Numbered from the stretch's first letter, positions 33,431-43,121 are shown. The stretch: 64,000 nt of DNA from Paenibacillus sp. FSL R7-0204 (GCF_038002225.1 NZ_JBBOCA010000001.1:3534001-3598000), one strand, 5' to 3'. The notes: generated by a model not told the origin, from the sequence alone. Numbers and translations: made by a program.

Positions 33431-33985
33431 ATGAAACGTAAATTCGGAGACCGGGCCAACTGGCGCAGGATTACCCGCCGCCATTTTGCCTGCCGCTATG
33501 TGGAGACCCGGGAGTTCAGCGGTTATATCACACTCTACACTATATACGGGCTGAAGGAGCCGCTATGGAAGAGTTACGGCAGGCATACATACCGCATTGC
33601 GGACAAGGGATATTCATGGCTGCAGTATTTTCCCAAGGACAGCCACTATATTGTGACGGCCATGTTTGATGAACGGCAAAATATTGTGCAGTGGTACATT
33701 GACACCTGCAAGGTCCAGGGCGTGACCGATCAAGGGGTTCCCTGGTTCGACGATCTGTATCTGGATGTTGTAGTGCTGTGGAATGGTGAAGTATTTCTGC
33801 TGGATGAGGATGAGCTGGAGGAAGCGCTGGAGCGGGAAGATATCACGGACAGTGATTATCAGTTAGCCTGGTCAACAGCCAATGCAATTCTGCGTGCGAT
33901 AGACGCTCATGCCTTTCCGTATTTCTCCCTTTCACTGAAGCATCGTGCCGAATTGTTTCATCACGGAGAATTTAGGAGGAAGTAG
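33431..33985 (+). CDS. DUF402 family protein (YgaC-like)
   Basis: A 184-residue protein starting MKRKFGDRANWRRITRRHFA. The DUF402 core is visible as WLQYFPKDSHYIVTAMFDE, then QWYIDTCKVQG, then WFDDLYLDVVVLWNGEVFLLDEDEL. Related proteins are nucleoside di/triphosphate phosphatases or act with RNA; this is family knowledge, not shown here. The ATG follows AGAGGG. The next gene starts 3 bp after the stop, so they form an operon. Confidence 0.8.
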   Translation: MKRKFGDRANWRRITRRHFACRYVETREFSGYITLYTIYGLKEPLWKSYGRHTYRIADKGYSWLQYFPKDSHYIVTAMFDERQNIVQWYIDTCKVQGVTDQGVPWFDDLYLDVVVLWNGEVFLLDEDELEEALEREDITDSDYQLAWSTANAILRAIDAHAFPYFSLSLKHRAELFHHGEFRRK

Positions 33986-33988
33986 ATC

Positions 33989-34645
33989 ATGGATTGGTAT
34001 GTCTACCAACGGGGTTCATCCCCGATCCGCAAAGTGTCGCGCAAGCGCCGCCACCGCACGAAGAGGGTGCTGATGGTCTCGCTGCTGGTACTGATTGTGG
34101 CCGGATTCATCTGGTGCGGAGTAGTCTTTAACAGAATTAACAGTGCAGCAACCACCTCGCCCATGGTGAAGGCGGACGCCGGAGTTATTCTGGGGATGTC
34201 GATGTGGGGCGATGAACCGAGCCCCGGGCTGAAGGAACGGCTGGATTATGCGCTTGAGCTGTATAAGTCTGGTGCATTCAGCCATTTTGTTGTCTCTGGA
34301 GGGCTGGATCAGCCGGAGTATAAGTACACGGAAGCCGAAGGCATGCAGAGGTATCTGGTTGCCCATGGAGTACCTGACAAGGTGATCTATCTGGAGGACC
34401 AGTCTACCAGCACTTACGAGAACCTGCTGTTCAGCAAGACAGTCATGCAGCAGGAGGGATTGTCTTCAGCTGTCGTGATTACCCATGATTTTCATGGCCG
34501 CCGCGCCTTGGAGACTGCGCGTAAGCTGGGGTATAAGAACCCGGAGCTTGGCGTCACGGAGTCTAAAGTGATGTCGATGCTTAAGTATAAGTCCCGCGAG
34601 ATTCTGGCCTACACCAAATGGAAATTGCAGGAGCTGTCGCTGTAA
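33989..34645 (+). CDS. YdcF/SanA-like DUF218 membrane-anchored protein
   Basis: A 218-residue protein. A basic N-terminus leads to one membrane helix (VLMVSLLVLIVAGFIWCGVV, ~27-47). The DUF218 domain outside has DAGVILGMSMWGDEPS, FVVSGG, YLEDQSTSTYENLLFS and VVITHDFHGRRA. The family is tied to envelope or vancomycin sensitivity; the reaction is unknown. The ATG follows GGAGGAAG and is coupled to the DUF402 gene. Confidence 0.82.
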   Translation: MDWYVYQRGSSPIRKVSRKRRHRTKRVLMVSLLVLIVAGFIWCGVVFNRINSAATTSPMVKADAGVILGMSMWGDEPSPGLKERLDYALELYKSGAFSHFVVSGGLDQPEYKYTEAEGMQRYLVAHGVPDKVIYLEDQSTSTYENLLFSKTVMQQEGLSSAVVITHDFHGRRALETARKLGYKNPELGVTESKVMSMLKYKSREILAYTKWKLQELSL

Positions 34646-34735
34646 ATCTGCTAATTTCCAAAACTGCTAATAACGCCTTTTATACTGGAATAGACTGGTT
34701 AGAGCAAGTCAGACCTGTATAATGAGGTGAACTAG

Positions 34736-35710
34736 GTGAACGGACATGTAGCGGCGGCAAGCAGCGGACGGGAAGAACGCAGACCGTCCAGGCAGATTAA
34801 CATTGTGCTGAATAATCAGGCTCCGGCCCCGGTGTCCGGCTTGCCGGCTGATAGCGCAGGCGGCCCGGCAGCTCCCAAGCCCGGCAGCCATAGCGGACTG
34901 TTCCAGGAGCTGAGCCGGGAGCTGGATGCACTTGTAGGTCTGGATAACATCAAAGAGCTGGTCTTCGAGATCTATGCCCTGCTGCAGGTGGCCCAGATGC
35001 GCAGTGAAGCCGGACTTGCCACCGGAGGCCAGGCCTACCATATGGTATTCAAGGGCAATCCGGGGACTGGCAAAACTACGGTTGCACGGATTGTGGCGAA
35101 GCTGTTCCAGCGGATGGGTGTGCTCAGCAAAGGGCATCTGATTGAAGTAGAGCGCGCAGATCTGGTAGGCGAATATATCGGACATACTGCCCAGAAGACG
35201 CGGGATCTGGTGAAAAAAGCGCTCGGCGGTATCCTCTTCATCGATGAAGCATACAGTCTGGCCCGCGGCGGAGACAAGGATTTCGGCAAGGAGGCCATCG
35301 ACACGCTGGTCAAATCGATGGAGGACCACCGCAGCCAGTTTGTCCTGATTCTGGCCGGGTATTCCGGCGAGATTGACTATTTTCTGATGAGCAATCCGGG
35401 TCTGCCCTCGCGGTTTCCGATCCAGGTTGAATTTCCCGATTATACCATCGACCAGCTGCTGCAGATTGCCGAGCTGATGGCCAAGGACCGTGATTATATT
35501 TTGATGCCGCAGGCCATACTCAGACTCAAGCAGCATTTGCTTATGGAGAAGACAGAGAGTCTGCATGCTTTCAGCAATGCAAGGTATGTACGCAACAGTA
35601 TTGAGAAGGCGGTACGCGCACAGGCTGTGCGGCTCTTGAACCAGTATGAGAGTACAAGTCCGGGCAAGCAGGAGCTGATGACGCTGCGGACCGAGGATTT
35701 CAAAGGATAG
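34736..35710 (+). CDS. spoVK: Stage V sporulation protein K, AAA ATPase
   Basis: 324 residues from a GTG with GAGGTGA at 8 nt. The N-terminal ~60 residues are low-complexity. A CbxX-type AAA module follows with Walker A GNPGTGKTTVARIV, Walker B ILFIDEAYSLARGG and sensor LILAGYSGEI. In Bacillus, SpoVK is needed for late spore maturation in the mother cell. The order spoVK-hflX-PLP lyase-glnRA matches B. subtilis and confirms the call. Confidence 0.92.
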   Translation: MNGHVAAASSGREERRPSRQINIVLNNQAPAPVSGLPADSAGGPAAPKPGSHSGLFQELSRELDALVGLDNIKELVFEIYALLQVAQMRSEAGLATGGQAYHMVFKGNPGTGKTTVARIVAKLFQRMGVLSKGHLIEVERADLVGEYIGHTAQKTRDLVKKALGGILFIDEAYSLARGGDKDFGKEAIDTLVKSMEDHRSQFVLILAGYSGEIDYFLMSNPGLPSRFPIQVEFPDYTIDQLLQIAELMAKDRDYILMPQAILRLKQHLLMEKTESLHAFSNARYVRNSIEKAVRAQAVRLLNQYESTSPGKQELMTLRTEDFKG

Positions 35711-35742
35711 TCCAGGAAGAATAGATGAGGAGCATGGAATGA

Positions 35743-37032
35743 ATGGCAACTACAACACATGACACAGAGACAGAAGTGCAGGACCGGGCGATTCTTGTCA
35801 GTCTGGTGACTGACAAGATCAAACGCACCGGGATCGACCCTGAGCTCTCGCTCCAGGAGCTTGTACAATTAGCAGAGACCGCCGGGGTAGAGGTGCTGGA
35901 TGTATTGCGGCAGAATAAGGAGACCCCGGATTCCAGGTGGTTTATCGGTAAAGGTAAGGTGGAAGAGCTTCGGATGGCCGCTGACGGGCTTGGCGCGAAT
36001 ACCGCGATCTTCGATCAGGAGCTGTCCGGGGCGCAGGTGCGTAATCTGGAAGAGGCGCTGGATCTCAAAATTATTGACCGCACACAGCTGATTCTCGATA
36101 TCTTCGCCGGACGCGCGAAGACCCGTGAAGGGATCATCCAGGTAGAGCTGGCCCAGCTGTCTTATCTGCTGCCGCGCCTGTCCGGACAAGGCAAGAATCT
36201 GTCGCGTCAGGGTGGCGGAATCGGTACGAGAGGTCCCGGAGAGAGCAAGCTGGAGACGGACCGCCGGCATATCCGTGAGCGGATTACAGAGCTGAAGCGC
36301 CAGCTGGATGAGGTGGTCAAGACCCGTGAGCTGCACCGTGAACACCGCCGCAAGAGCGGTGCGGTTCAGGTGGCACTGGTAGGCTATACCAACGCGGGCA
36401 AATCCACGCTGCTGAAGCAGCTGACCGATGCCGATGTGTACATCGAGAACCAATTGTTCGCTACCCTTGACCCGACTTCGCGTGTGCTTCAGCTTCCGGG
36501 CAGCAAGGAGGTCGTGCTTACGGACACCGTCGGCTTCATTCAGAATCTGCCGCATGATCTAGTAGCCTCCTTCCGCGCTACGCTGGAGGAAGTCAATGAA
36601 GCCAATCTGGTGCTGCATGTGGTGGATTCCTCTTCTCCGATGCGTGAAGAGCAGATGGAGGTCGTGCAGACGATTCTGCAGGATCTGGGCGCGGCAGGCA
36701 AGCCGCAGATCGTATTGTTCAACAAAATCGATCTGTGTCAGCCGGAGCAGCTGGAGATGCTCCCGACCGGTGAGGGCTTCCTGAAGATCAGTGCTTTTAA
36801 TGAGGACGACCTCTCACGGATCACGGAGATCATCAGCGACCAGCTTGCCGGGGATACTCTTATCTTCCGCATTCCCGGAGACCGGGGGGATCTGTCCTCA
36901 CTGCTCTACCGGGTGGGCGAGGTGCTTGAACAGGATTATGACGGCAGCGATGTACTCTATAACGTGCGGTTGAACAAAGAGGATTACGATAAATGGAGCT
37001 ATAAGCTGGCTGAATTCGTGGAGCCGCAATAA
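35743..37032 (+). CDS. hflX: Ribosome-splitting GTPase HflX
   Basis: 429 residues. The N-terminal HflX domain (SLQELVQLAETAGVEVLDVL, then GKVEELRMAAD) is followed by the Gly-rich GGGIGTRGPGESKLETDRR. The GTPase has G1 GYTNAGKSTLL, G3 DTVGFI and G4 FNKIDL. HflX splits or rescues stalled 70S/50S particles under stress. The start ATG has GAGGAG upstream. It lies 32 bp after spoVK. Confidence 0.95.
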   Translation: MATTTHDTETEVQDRAILVSLVTDKIKRTGIDPELSLQELVQLAETAGVEVLDVLRQNKETPDSRWFIGKGKVEELRMAADGLGANTAIFDQELSGAQVRNLEEALDLKIIDRTQLILDIFAGRAKTREGIIQVELAQLSYLLPRLSGQGKNLSRQGGGIGTRGPGESKLETDRRHIRERITELKRQLDEVVKTRELHREHRRKSGAVQVALVGYTNAGKSTLLKQLTDADVYIENQLFATLDPTSRVLQLPGSKEVVLTDTVGFIQNLPHDLVASFRATLEEVNEANLVLHVVDSSSPMREEQMEVVQTILQDLGAAGKPQIVLFNKIDLCQPEQLEMLPTGEGFLKISAFNEDDLSRITEIISDQLAGDTLIFRIPGDRGDLSSLLYRVGEVLEQDYDGSDVLYNVRLNKEDYDKWSYKLAEFVEPQ

Positions 37033-37206
37033 TTGCTCATCTGAACTGTTTGAAGCTGACTTGGCTGGTTAGAGAGGAAGCATCTATATCAACGCATTGC
37101 AACAGTCTGCTTTGGAGATTGATCCAGGCAGGCTTTGCTGTGCGGGTTGTGCCTGATGCATAAGCAGGAGATCATTATACAGAATGTTAGGAGAGATGAA
37201 GGGGAC

Positions 37207-38460
37207 ATGGCAGGATTTGCAGAGGATTTATTACAAGCGGCGGAAGCTGCAGAGCTAGAAATCGAGGGTGCGGTCAAGGCGCTGGACCGGATTGTGGATC
37301 ATAATCAGTGGAAGGTGATCGAAGCCTTTCAGCGCCAGCATGTGAGTGATTTTCACTTCGCGGGTTCTACCGGATATGCTTACAACGACCGGGGGCGCGA
37401 GGTGCTGGATCTGGTCTATGCCGAAGTATTCGGTGCGGAAGCGGCGCTAGTCCGGCCGCATTTCGCTTCAGGAACTCATACCATATCTACCGCTCTGTTT
37501 GGTGTGCTGCGGCCCGGAGATGAGCTTCTGTACATTACAGGACGTCCCTATGATACGCTGCATAAGGTAGTTGGGAAGCCAGGAGACGGGACAGGCTCTC
37601 TGGCCGATTTCGGCATCGGCTACCGGGAGACAGCGCTGACAGAAGAGGGGAAGGTTGACTGGGAGGAGGTCGCCTTAGCGATAAATGACAAGACCAAGGT
37701 GATCGGAATCCAGCGTTCGCGCGGCTATGACTGGCGTTCGTCCTTCACGGTCGCAGAGATTGGAGAGATGGCAGCGCGGGTAAAAGCCATTAAGCCGGAT
37801 GTTATCGTATTCGTGGATAATTGCTACGGTGAGTTCACCGAGACGCTGGAGCCGCCGCAGGTAGGCGCTGATCTGGTCGCCGGTTCGCTGATCAAGAATC
37901 CCGGCGGCGGAATCGCTGAGACCGGCGGTTATATCTGCGGCCGCGCAGATCTGGTGGAGCTGGCGGCTTACCGCCTGACAGCACCAGGAATCGGTGGTGA
38001 GGTAGGGGCGATGCTGGGCACGACGCGCGGCCTGTATCAAGGTCTATTCATGGCCCCGCATACGGTGGGACAGGCTGTGAAGGGCAGTATTTTCGCTTCC
38101 GCCGTGTTCCAGCGCTGCGGCTTCACGACCAAGCCTGCCTGGCATGAGCCGCGTACGGATCTGATCCAGGCGGTGGCTTTTGACGGACCTGAGCATCTGA
38201 TTGCCTTCGTGCAAGGCATCCAGCGCGCAGCAGCGGTAGACAGCCATGTCGTGCCTGAGCCTTGGGATATGCCGGGGTATGAGCATCCGGTCATCATGGC
38301 GGCGGGGACGTTCATCCAGGGCGGAAGCCTGGAGCTGTCGGCAGATGCGCCAATCCGCGCACCGTATATAGGATATATGCAAGGCGGATTAACCTATTCT
38401 CATGTCAAATACGGGGTATTAATGGCCCTGCAGAGTATGAGGGAGCGCAAGCTGTTATAA
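37207..38460 (+). CDS. Methionine gamma-lyase/aluminium-resistance family PLP enzyme (YnbB-like)
   Basis: 417 residues from the ATG at 37207 (AGGAG upstream); a longer frame from 37135 has no ribosome site. It is an aspartate-aminotransferase fold-type-I protein. FVDNCYGEFTE carries the PLP-contacting Asp and SLIKNPGGGIAETGGYI the Schiff-base Lys. N-terminal signature: FHFAGSTGYAYNDRGREVLD. The family is named both aluminium-resistance protein and methionine gamma-lyase; the true substrate is not settled. It lies between hflX and glnR, as in B. subtilis. Confidence 0.88.
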   Translation: MAGFAEDLLQAAEAAELEIEGAVKALDRIVDHNQWKVIEAFQRQHVSDFHFAGSTGYAYNDRGREVLDLVYAEVFGAEAALVRPHFASGTHTISTALFGVLRPGDELLYITGRPYDTLHKVVGKPGDGTGSLADFGIGYRETALTEEGKVDWEEVALAINDKTKVIGIQRSRGYDWRSSFTVAEIGEMAARVKAIKPDVIVFVDNCYGEFTETLEPPQVGADLVAGSLIKNPGGGIAETGGYICGRADLVELAAYRLTAPGIGGEVGAMLGTTRGLYQGLFMAPHTVGQAVKGSIFASAVFQRCGFTTKPAWHEPRTDLIQAVAFDGPEHLIAFVQGIQRAAAVDSHVVPEPWDMPGYEHPVIMAAGTFIQGGSLELSADAPIRAPYIGYMQGGLTYSHVKYGVLMALQSMRERKLL

Positions 38461-38488
38461 TTCTCTAATATATAGGAGGCAGAGGCTG

Positions 38489-39022
38489 ATGAACGAAGCA
38501 GAAGCTATCGGAGGATTGTTGCAGAAAAGGAGTGCGGACATGGCTCCGCTGGTCGTCCTGATGTGCGGAGTAGCGGGTTCGGGCAAAACGACGTTTGCGC
38601 TTAAGCTGGAGCAGAAGGGGTTCGTCCGGCTGTCCATCGATGAGGATATCTGGAGTACACATGGCCGCTTCGGGATAGATTATCCTGAGGAAGAGTATGA
38701 ATCCTTGAAGGAACAATCGGAACGCAAGCTGCGCAATGAGCTGGTGCAGCTGGTTCAGGCGAAGCGTCATGTGGTGGTGGATTTCAGCTTCTGGCAGCGG
38801 CAGCGCCGGGATGATTACAAGCAGCTGATCGAAGACCATGGCGGGAAATGGGCTGTGATCTTCCTCAAGGTACAGCCTGAAGAGTTACGGCACCGGCTCC
38901 TGCTGAGGAGCGAGCGGATGGATGCCAATGCGGCATTCACCATTACCGAGGAGATTCTGACCCGTTTCCTGAACGGATTCGAGACTCCGGCTGGAGAAGG
39001 GGAATGGATCGTTGAAGCATGA
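38489..39022 (+). CDS. P-loop kinase-like ATPase (AAA_33)
   Basis: A 177-residue protein with Walker A GVAGSGKTTFALKL (residues ~29-42), then RLSIDEDIW, the second strand VVVDFSFWQRQRRDDY, and a lid rich in Arg (RHRLLLRSERMDA). It resembles zeta-toxin/polynucleotide-kinase-like small kinases. No antitoxin lies beside it, so a housekeeping kinase is more likely than a toxin. The ATG follows AGGAGGCAGAGGCTG. Interposed between the PLP lyase and glnR. Confidence 0.8.
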   Translation: MNEAEAIGGLLQKRSADMAPLVVLMCGVAGSGKTTFALKLEQKGFVRLSIDEDIWSTHGRFGIDYPEEEYESLKEQSERKLRNELVQLVQAKRHVVVDFSFWQRQRRDDYKQLIEDHGGKWAVIFLKVQPEELRHRLLLRSERMDANAAFTITEEILTRFLNGFETPAGEGEWIVEA

Positions 39023-39210
39023 CATGCCATGAAGCATGTACAGTAAGCTTTTAAGGCCCCCGCAAAGCACCTGTTTCGTCATCGGAACTAAAGCCCTGTT
39101 ATGTGGGCGGGTTTTGCCTGCGGATTGCTCTTTGTGATATACTTCGGGGAACCAAATCCCATGCATCGGACACTTTGATCTCTTAATCTCACAATAGGTG
39201 AAAGAAATCT

Positions 39211-39227
39211 TGTGAGAAAAACTCACA
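39211..39227 (+). promoter_or_regulatory. GlnR operator
   Basis: TGTGAGAAAAACTCACA is a perfect match to the GlnR/TnrA box TGTNA-N7-TNACA. It ends 5 bp upstream of the -35 of the glnRA promoter. Confidence 0.88.
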
Positions 39228-39232
39228 TACCA

Positions 39233-39261
39233 TTGACACGCCATATAAGGAAATGTACAAT
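39233..39261 (+). promoter_or_regulatory. glnRA promoter
   Basis: -35 TTGACA (39233-39238), 17-nt spacer, -10 TACAAT (39256-39261). The GlnR box lies directly upstream, so bound GlnR would block RNA polymerase when glutamine is plentiful. Confidence 0.85.
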
Positions 39262-39298
39262 GAGATGAGAAAAAGATCATTGGAAGGTTGGATGAGTC

Positions 39299-39709
39299 AT
39301 GGGTGATGAAATCCGCAGAAATATGGCATTATTTCCTATTGGAATCGTAATGAAGTTAACTGATCTATCCGCCAGACAAATTCGTTATTATGAGCAGCAC
39401 AGCCTGATCGTACCTGCGCGTACCTCCGGCAACCAGCGTTTGTTCTCTTTTAATGATGTGGAACGTCTGCTTGAGATCAAGGCGTTGATTGAGAAGGGTG
39501 TGAATATTGCCGGCATTAAGCAGGTGATGAATCCTGTCTCGAAGGAATCTGAAGAAGCTACGGTTATTACCCCTGACACAGAGGTGAGACGTAGAGAGTT
39601 GTCTGATTCGCAGCTTCACCGTCTGCTGAAGCAGGAGCTGGTTTCCGGTAAAAGACCGGGACAAGTGTCTCTGATCCAAGGTGAGCTATCCCGGTTTTTT
39701 AATAAATAA
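39299..39709 (+). CDS. glnR: Nitrogen-metabolism repressor GlnR (MerR family)
   Basis: 136 residues. The MerR winged helix (GIVMKLTDLSARQIRYYEQH, then FSFNDVERLLEIKALIEKG) is followed by a short C-terminal tail that senses feedback-inhibited glutamine synthetase. It represses its own operon; the operator at 39211 agrees. The ATG follows GGAAGG. glnA follows 29 bp later. Confidence 0.95.
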   Translation: MGDEIRRNMALFPIGIVMKLTDLSARQIRYYEQHSLIVPARTSGNQRLFSFNDVERLLEIKALIEKGVNIAGIKQVMNPVSKESEEATVITPDTEVRRRELSDSQLHRLLKQELVSGKRPGQVSLIQGELSRFFNK

Positions 39710-39738
39710 TATAGAGCTGTTGAAAGGGAGAGGGTAAC

Positions 39739-41067
39739 GTGAGCTTTACTAAAGAGGATATTCTGCGCATTTCCAAGGACGAGAACGTCCGGTTTATTCG
39801 CCTGCAATTCACCGATTTGCTGGGAACGATCAAGAATGTAGAGATTCCGGTAAGCCAGCTTGAAAAAGCACTCGACAATAAAATGATGTTCGATGGCTCG
39901 TCCATCGAAGGTTATGTGCGGATTGAAGAATCCGACATGTATCTGTATCCGGACCTGAGCACCTGGGTTATCTTCCCTTGGGTGACTGACAGCCGTGTGG
40001 CACGTCTGATTTGTGATGTGTACATGCCGGATGGCACACCGTTTGCCGGAGACCCGCGTGGTATCCTCAAGCGTTGTCTGCAGGAAGCGGAAGAAATGGG
40101 CTTTACAGCTATGAATGTTGGACCGGAGCCGGAATTCTTCCTGTTCAGAACAGACGAGAAGGGCGATCCGACTACAGAGCTGAATGACCAGGGTGGATAT
40201 TTCGATCTGGCGCCAATGGATCTTGGGGAGAACTGCCGCCGCGAAATCGTATTGACACTGGAAGAGATGGGCTTTGAAATTGAAGCCTCCCACCACGAAG
40301 TGGCTTCCGGCCAGCATGAAATTGACTTCAAATATGCCGATGCCATCAAGGCAGCGGATCAGATTCAGACCTTCAAGCTTGTCGTGAAGACGGTAGCCCG
40401 CCATCACGGCCTGCATGCAACCTTTATGCCTAAGCCGCTGTTCGGTATGAACGGATCTGGTATGCACGCTCACCAATCCCTGTTCAAAGGGAAAGAGAAT
40501 ATGTTCTACGATGAGAGCGATAAGCTGGGCCTTAGCAAGACAGCCCGTTATTACATGGCGGGGATTCTGAAGCACGCACGTGCTTTTGCAGCCATCACTA
40601 ACCCGACTGTCAACTCTTACAAACGTCTGGTGCCTGGTTATGAAGCACCTTGTTATGTAGCTTGGTCTGCAAGTAACCGCAGCCCGATGATCCGTATTCC
40701 GGCTTCGAGAGGACTTAGTACACGCGTTGAGGTTCGTAACCCGGACCCTGCGGCTAACCCTTACCTTGCACTCGCTGTTATGCTGAAGGCAGGTCTGGAT
40801 GGAATCAAGCGTCAGCTCGATCTTCCGGCTCCTATCGACCGTAACATCTATGTGATGTCTGAAGAAGAGCGGATTGAAGAAGGCATCCCAAGTCTGCCGG
40901 CCGATCTGAAGGAAGCCCTGAACGAAATGATCCGCAGCCACGTGATCACAGAAGCCCTCGGCGAACACGCCCTGGCCCACTTCTACGAGCTGAAGGAAAT
41001 CGAATGGGATATCTACCGCACCCAGGTCCACGAGTGGGAAAGAGATCAGTACATGACGCTTTACTAG
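39739..41067 (+). CDS. glnA: Glutamine synthetase type I-alpha
   Basis: 442 residues from a GTG with AAAGGGAGAGGG upstream. Landmarks are [27 protein letters not shown], the ATP/metal stretch [30 protein letters not shown] and [16 protein letters not shown]. The length and lack of an adenylylation loop tyrosine fit the GSI-alpha class of Firmicutes, which is regulated by feedback inhibition and GlnR rather than adenylylation. Terminator at 41076. Confidence 0.97.
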   Translation: MSFTKEDILRISKDENVRFIRLQFTDLLGTIKNVEIPVSQLEKALDNKMMFDGSSIEGYVRIEESDMYLYPDLSTWVIFPWVTDSRVARLICDVYMPDGTPFAGDPRGILKRCLQEAEEMGFTAMNVGPEPEFFLFRTDEKGDPTTELNDQGGYFDLAPMDLGENCRREIVLTLEEMGFEIEASHHEVASGQHEIDFKYADAIKAADQIQTFKLVVKTVARHHGLHATFMPKPLFGMNGSGMHAHQSLFKGKENMFYDESDKLGLSKTARYYMAGILKHARAFAAITNPTVNSYKRLVPGYEAPCYVAWSASNRSPMIRIPASRGLSTRVEVRNPDPAANPYLALAVMLKAGLDGIKRQLDLPAPIDRNIYVMSEEERIEEGIPSLPADLKEALNEMIRSHVITEALGEHALAHFYELKEIEWDIYRTQVHEWERDQYMTLY

Positions 41068-41075
41068 GATACAGC

Positions 41076-41110
41076 AGCCCCCGGCGCTATTCGCGCTGGG
41101 GGCTTTTTTT
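41076..41110 (+). terminator. Terminator of glnRA
   Basis: AGCCCCCGGCGC pairs with GCGCTGGGGGCT, followed by TTTTTTT. Confidence 0.9.
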
Positions 41111-41255
41111 GTGTGTGGTCGGCGTGGACAGTAGGGGCAAAAAATTAATAGTGCCCACAAAATGCCCACAAACTTTCGGTTGGTGCATATGCAGCATAAT
41201 TTATAAGGGAGCAGACCCTATGACTGAGACGATCGATATGTTAAACATATGCAAA

Positions 41256-41516
41256 TTAAGACGAAAACGAGGACTCTGGTATAGAAAATTTGCCAAGTCG
41301 ACATTGATTTTCATCCCCCAAATCGAAAGCTGATACTATGGCAACATATGGTATTCCTTCGTTATTCCAAACGATATCATGAATAAAAATAATCTGACCT
41401 TTTGGGAGAGTAATCATGTCGGCTACATCTAAGTCTGATTTCAAAGTTTAAATTTGACCGACAATCTCAGGAAAGTTTACAGGGCGATGATAATTATGAT
41501 AATGGTAATATACCAT
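41256..41516 (-). pseudogene. Small gene broken by one in-frame stop
   Basis: The ATG at 41516 follows ACGAGGAGAATCTCC. The first 22 codons (MVYYHYHNYHRPVNFPEIVG..) end in TAA at about 41448-41450. The same frame then continues for 63 codons (LKSDLDVADMITLPKGQIIF, then IPYVAIVSAFDLGDENQC) to a TAA. Both halves look like one ~86-residue protein with a nonsense change. The family is not recognised; the setting suggests a phage or element accessory gene. Confidence 0.55.
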
Positions 41517-41602
41517 GGAGATTCTCCTCGTTTCCTTAAAATAAAACACAATTATTTTATATTCATGGGCATGTATTTATGTTCCAAAGGTTGAAGTGAA
41601 GG

Positions 41603-42120
41603 ATGCGAATAACAATGATGATAAAAGATAATATACAGCCAGTTGATGATTACGATCTGATTGACAAAGATCCAGAGGAATTCAAGCGGCGAGGTATGGA
41701 AGCCTACAGCATAACCAAATCGCAATTATCCGTAGTTACTCCGTATGAAATCCACTCTATACTAATTCCCCCCCCAAGAATGATCTTGCAGATATAACGA
41801 AGGCCTATCAGGTTCAATTCTTTATAAGCGCTGACGCCTCGGCACAAGCAACCACATTTCCAATCTGCCAGCTAATGTACTCATAGCCAAAGAGACAGGC
41901 ATCTTAATTACATGTTCTATAAACGAGTCACAGACGCTGTACAGCATACGGCGAATAATGTGGTAGATCCACCTGAACAGATGATAGTGCAGCTTCTATT
42001 CATTAGAGAGCGAAAGTACCGGTATAAAGATGCTGTGGAATACATGCGTAAGGGATATAAGACAGTCGCTGCTTCACTTCTTGTAATTTTGTATGTCATA
42101 TTTGGCGAAATGGGATATGC
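41603..42120 (+). pseudogene. Phage-type gene with three frameshifts
   Basis: Coding-looking segments follow one another in different frames: DDYDLIDKDPEEFKRRGMEA (41603 on), then KNDLADITKAYQVQFFISAD after an eight-C run at 41768-41775, then LPANVLIAKETGILITCSIN (from 41865), then NNVVDPPEQMIVQLLFIRER (from 41912). Joined, they read as one ~165-residue protein. I do not recognise it with certainty; the style is that of a prophage or integrative-element gene. It runs without a stop into the recombinase remnant. Confidence 0.5.
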
Positions 42121-42164
42121 TTTACCTCTTTTACGCTTTCTGCGGGGGAATAAAAATTCGAATT

Positions 42165-42357
42165 CTGCAGAGCTTGATCTTGAAGAGGTCGGTATTCACT
42201 CTATGAGAAAGACATTCTGCTGCAGATTGCACCTGTAAACGAAGGACATAGCGTTACTATTGGGTCACTTCAATCATTCGGAGTAAAAGATGACTTTGAG
42301 TATGTAGGGCTACTACAGGACACCCTAGACGATGCTTTGGAGGACTTTGAGCAGTAG
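42165..42357 (+). pseudogene. C-terminal remnant of a tyrosine recombinase (integrase)
   Basis: ELDLEEVGIHSMRKTF matches the catalytic HxLRKTF box of phage integrases. In another frame KDIALLLGHFNHSE reproduces the next conserved block. After a further shift EYVGLLQDTLDDALEDFEQ gives the usual integrase C-terminus with the catalytic Tyr (EYVG), followed by TAG. Several frameshifts and stops make it non-functional, and the N-terminal part is absent. Confidence 0.75.
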
Positions 42358-42378
42358 TGAATGAACTACAACGGAGGC

Positions 42379-42513
42379 ATGATGAATTCATTTCAGGGAA
42401 TGAAGAACAAAACAAATACTATAAAGGAAAATCCAAATTTAACAAAAGGCATGCAATTCGTATTGAAAACAATTAAAACAATAATTAATTTTATAATACC
42501 GCGGACACCCTAA
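42379..42513 (+). CDS. Small Lys/Asn-rich peptide, 44 residues
   Basis: Tandem ATGs follow CGGAGGC. The product begins MMNSFQGMKNKTNTIKEN and ends in an amphipathic stretch (FVLKTIKTIINFIIPRTP). A hairpin with GGGGGTTGTTTTTTT lies just downstream. It sits in the decayed element and is AT-rich, so it may be a real small peptide or leftover sequence. Confidence 0.35.
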   Translation: MMNSFQGMKNKTNTIKENPNLTKGMQFVLKTIKTIINFIIPRTP

Positions 42514-42662
42514 GCTTGGCTTAAACCTGGGGGTTGTTTTTTTGTAACTTTTGAGCAATTTAGACCCTTCAAAAGTGAATCCTACTCAAATAAGTAGTAA
42601 GGCTACGGCAGCTACCACAAGGAAAAGAGTAAAGCCTGGTAAGTGAATGCGGGAGGATCGAG

Positions 42663-43102
42663 AACTGGACTTACGATGAAGCCGAGGATCGCTGGACATG
42701 CCTAGAAGGACGAATGCTGTATTTCCTCAAAGAGATAGCATGGATTTGTTAGAAAGCGGATACGAAATTCGGAAGTGTCATTATCGAAGCCAGAACTGCG
42801 AAGGATGTCTGCAAAGAGAAAGCTGCGCGAAGGCAAGTGAAAATTGGTAATTTGTGGTTAGCTCGGAACGATTGCGGTTCCAAAAGCAGGATCGGGAGAT
42901 GTTGCAAAGTGAGGAGTGATACCACTTAGCCGTTCGCTGAATGACGGAGCCAGAAAGCGTATTTGGACAACTGAAGAACAAACGGAACTTCCGACATTTT
43001 CTAATTCGCGGTATTGAAAAAGTGACGCAGGAGGTCAGTTGGCTCTCGCTTTCGATACAAGCTGCAAATGACCAAAAACGCAGAGCAGCGAATTCCCAAT
43101 AA
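42663..43102 (+). mobile_element. IS1182-family transposase C-terminal fragment
   Basis: Read across frames: WTYDEAEDRWTC, then ESGYEIRKCHYRSQNCEGCL, QRESCAKASENW, then MTEPESVFGQLKNKRNFRHF and LIRGIEKVTQEVSWLSLSIQ. This is the zinc-binding and C-terminal part of an IS1182-type DDE transposase. Stops and frameshifts break it; no inverted repeats were recognised. Confidence 0.8.
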
Positions 43103-43121
43103 CGGGAATCGCTGCTTTTTT
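43084..43121 (+). terminator. Terminator at the end of the IS fragment
   Basis: AGCAGCGAATTCCC pairs with GGGAATCGCTGCT around AATAAC, followed by TTTTTT. The transposase stop lies in the loop. Confidence 0.8.

Noticed and set aside
38489..39022. Zeta-type toxin
   Set aside because: The P-loop fold resembles zeta toxin but no antitoxin is adjacent and the gene is embedded in a conserved housekeeping order.
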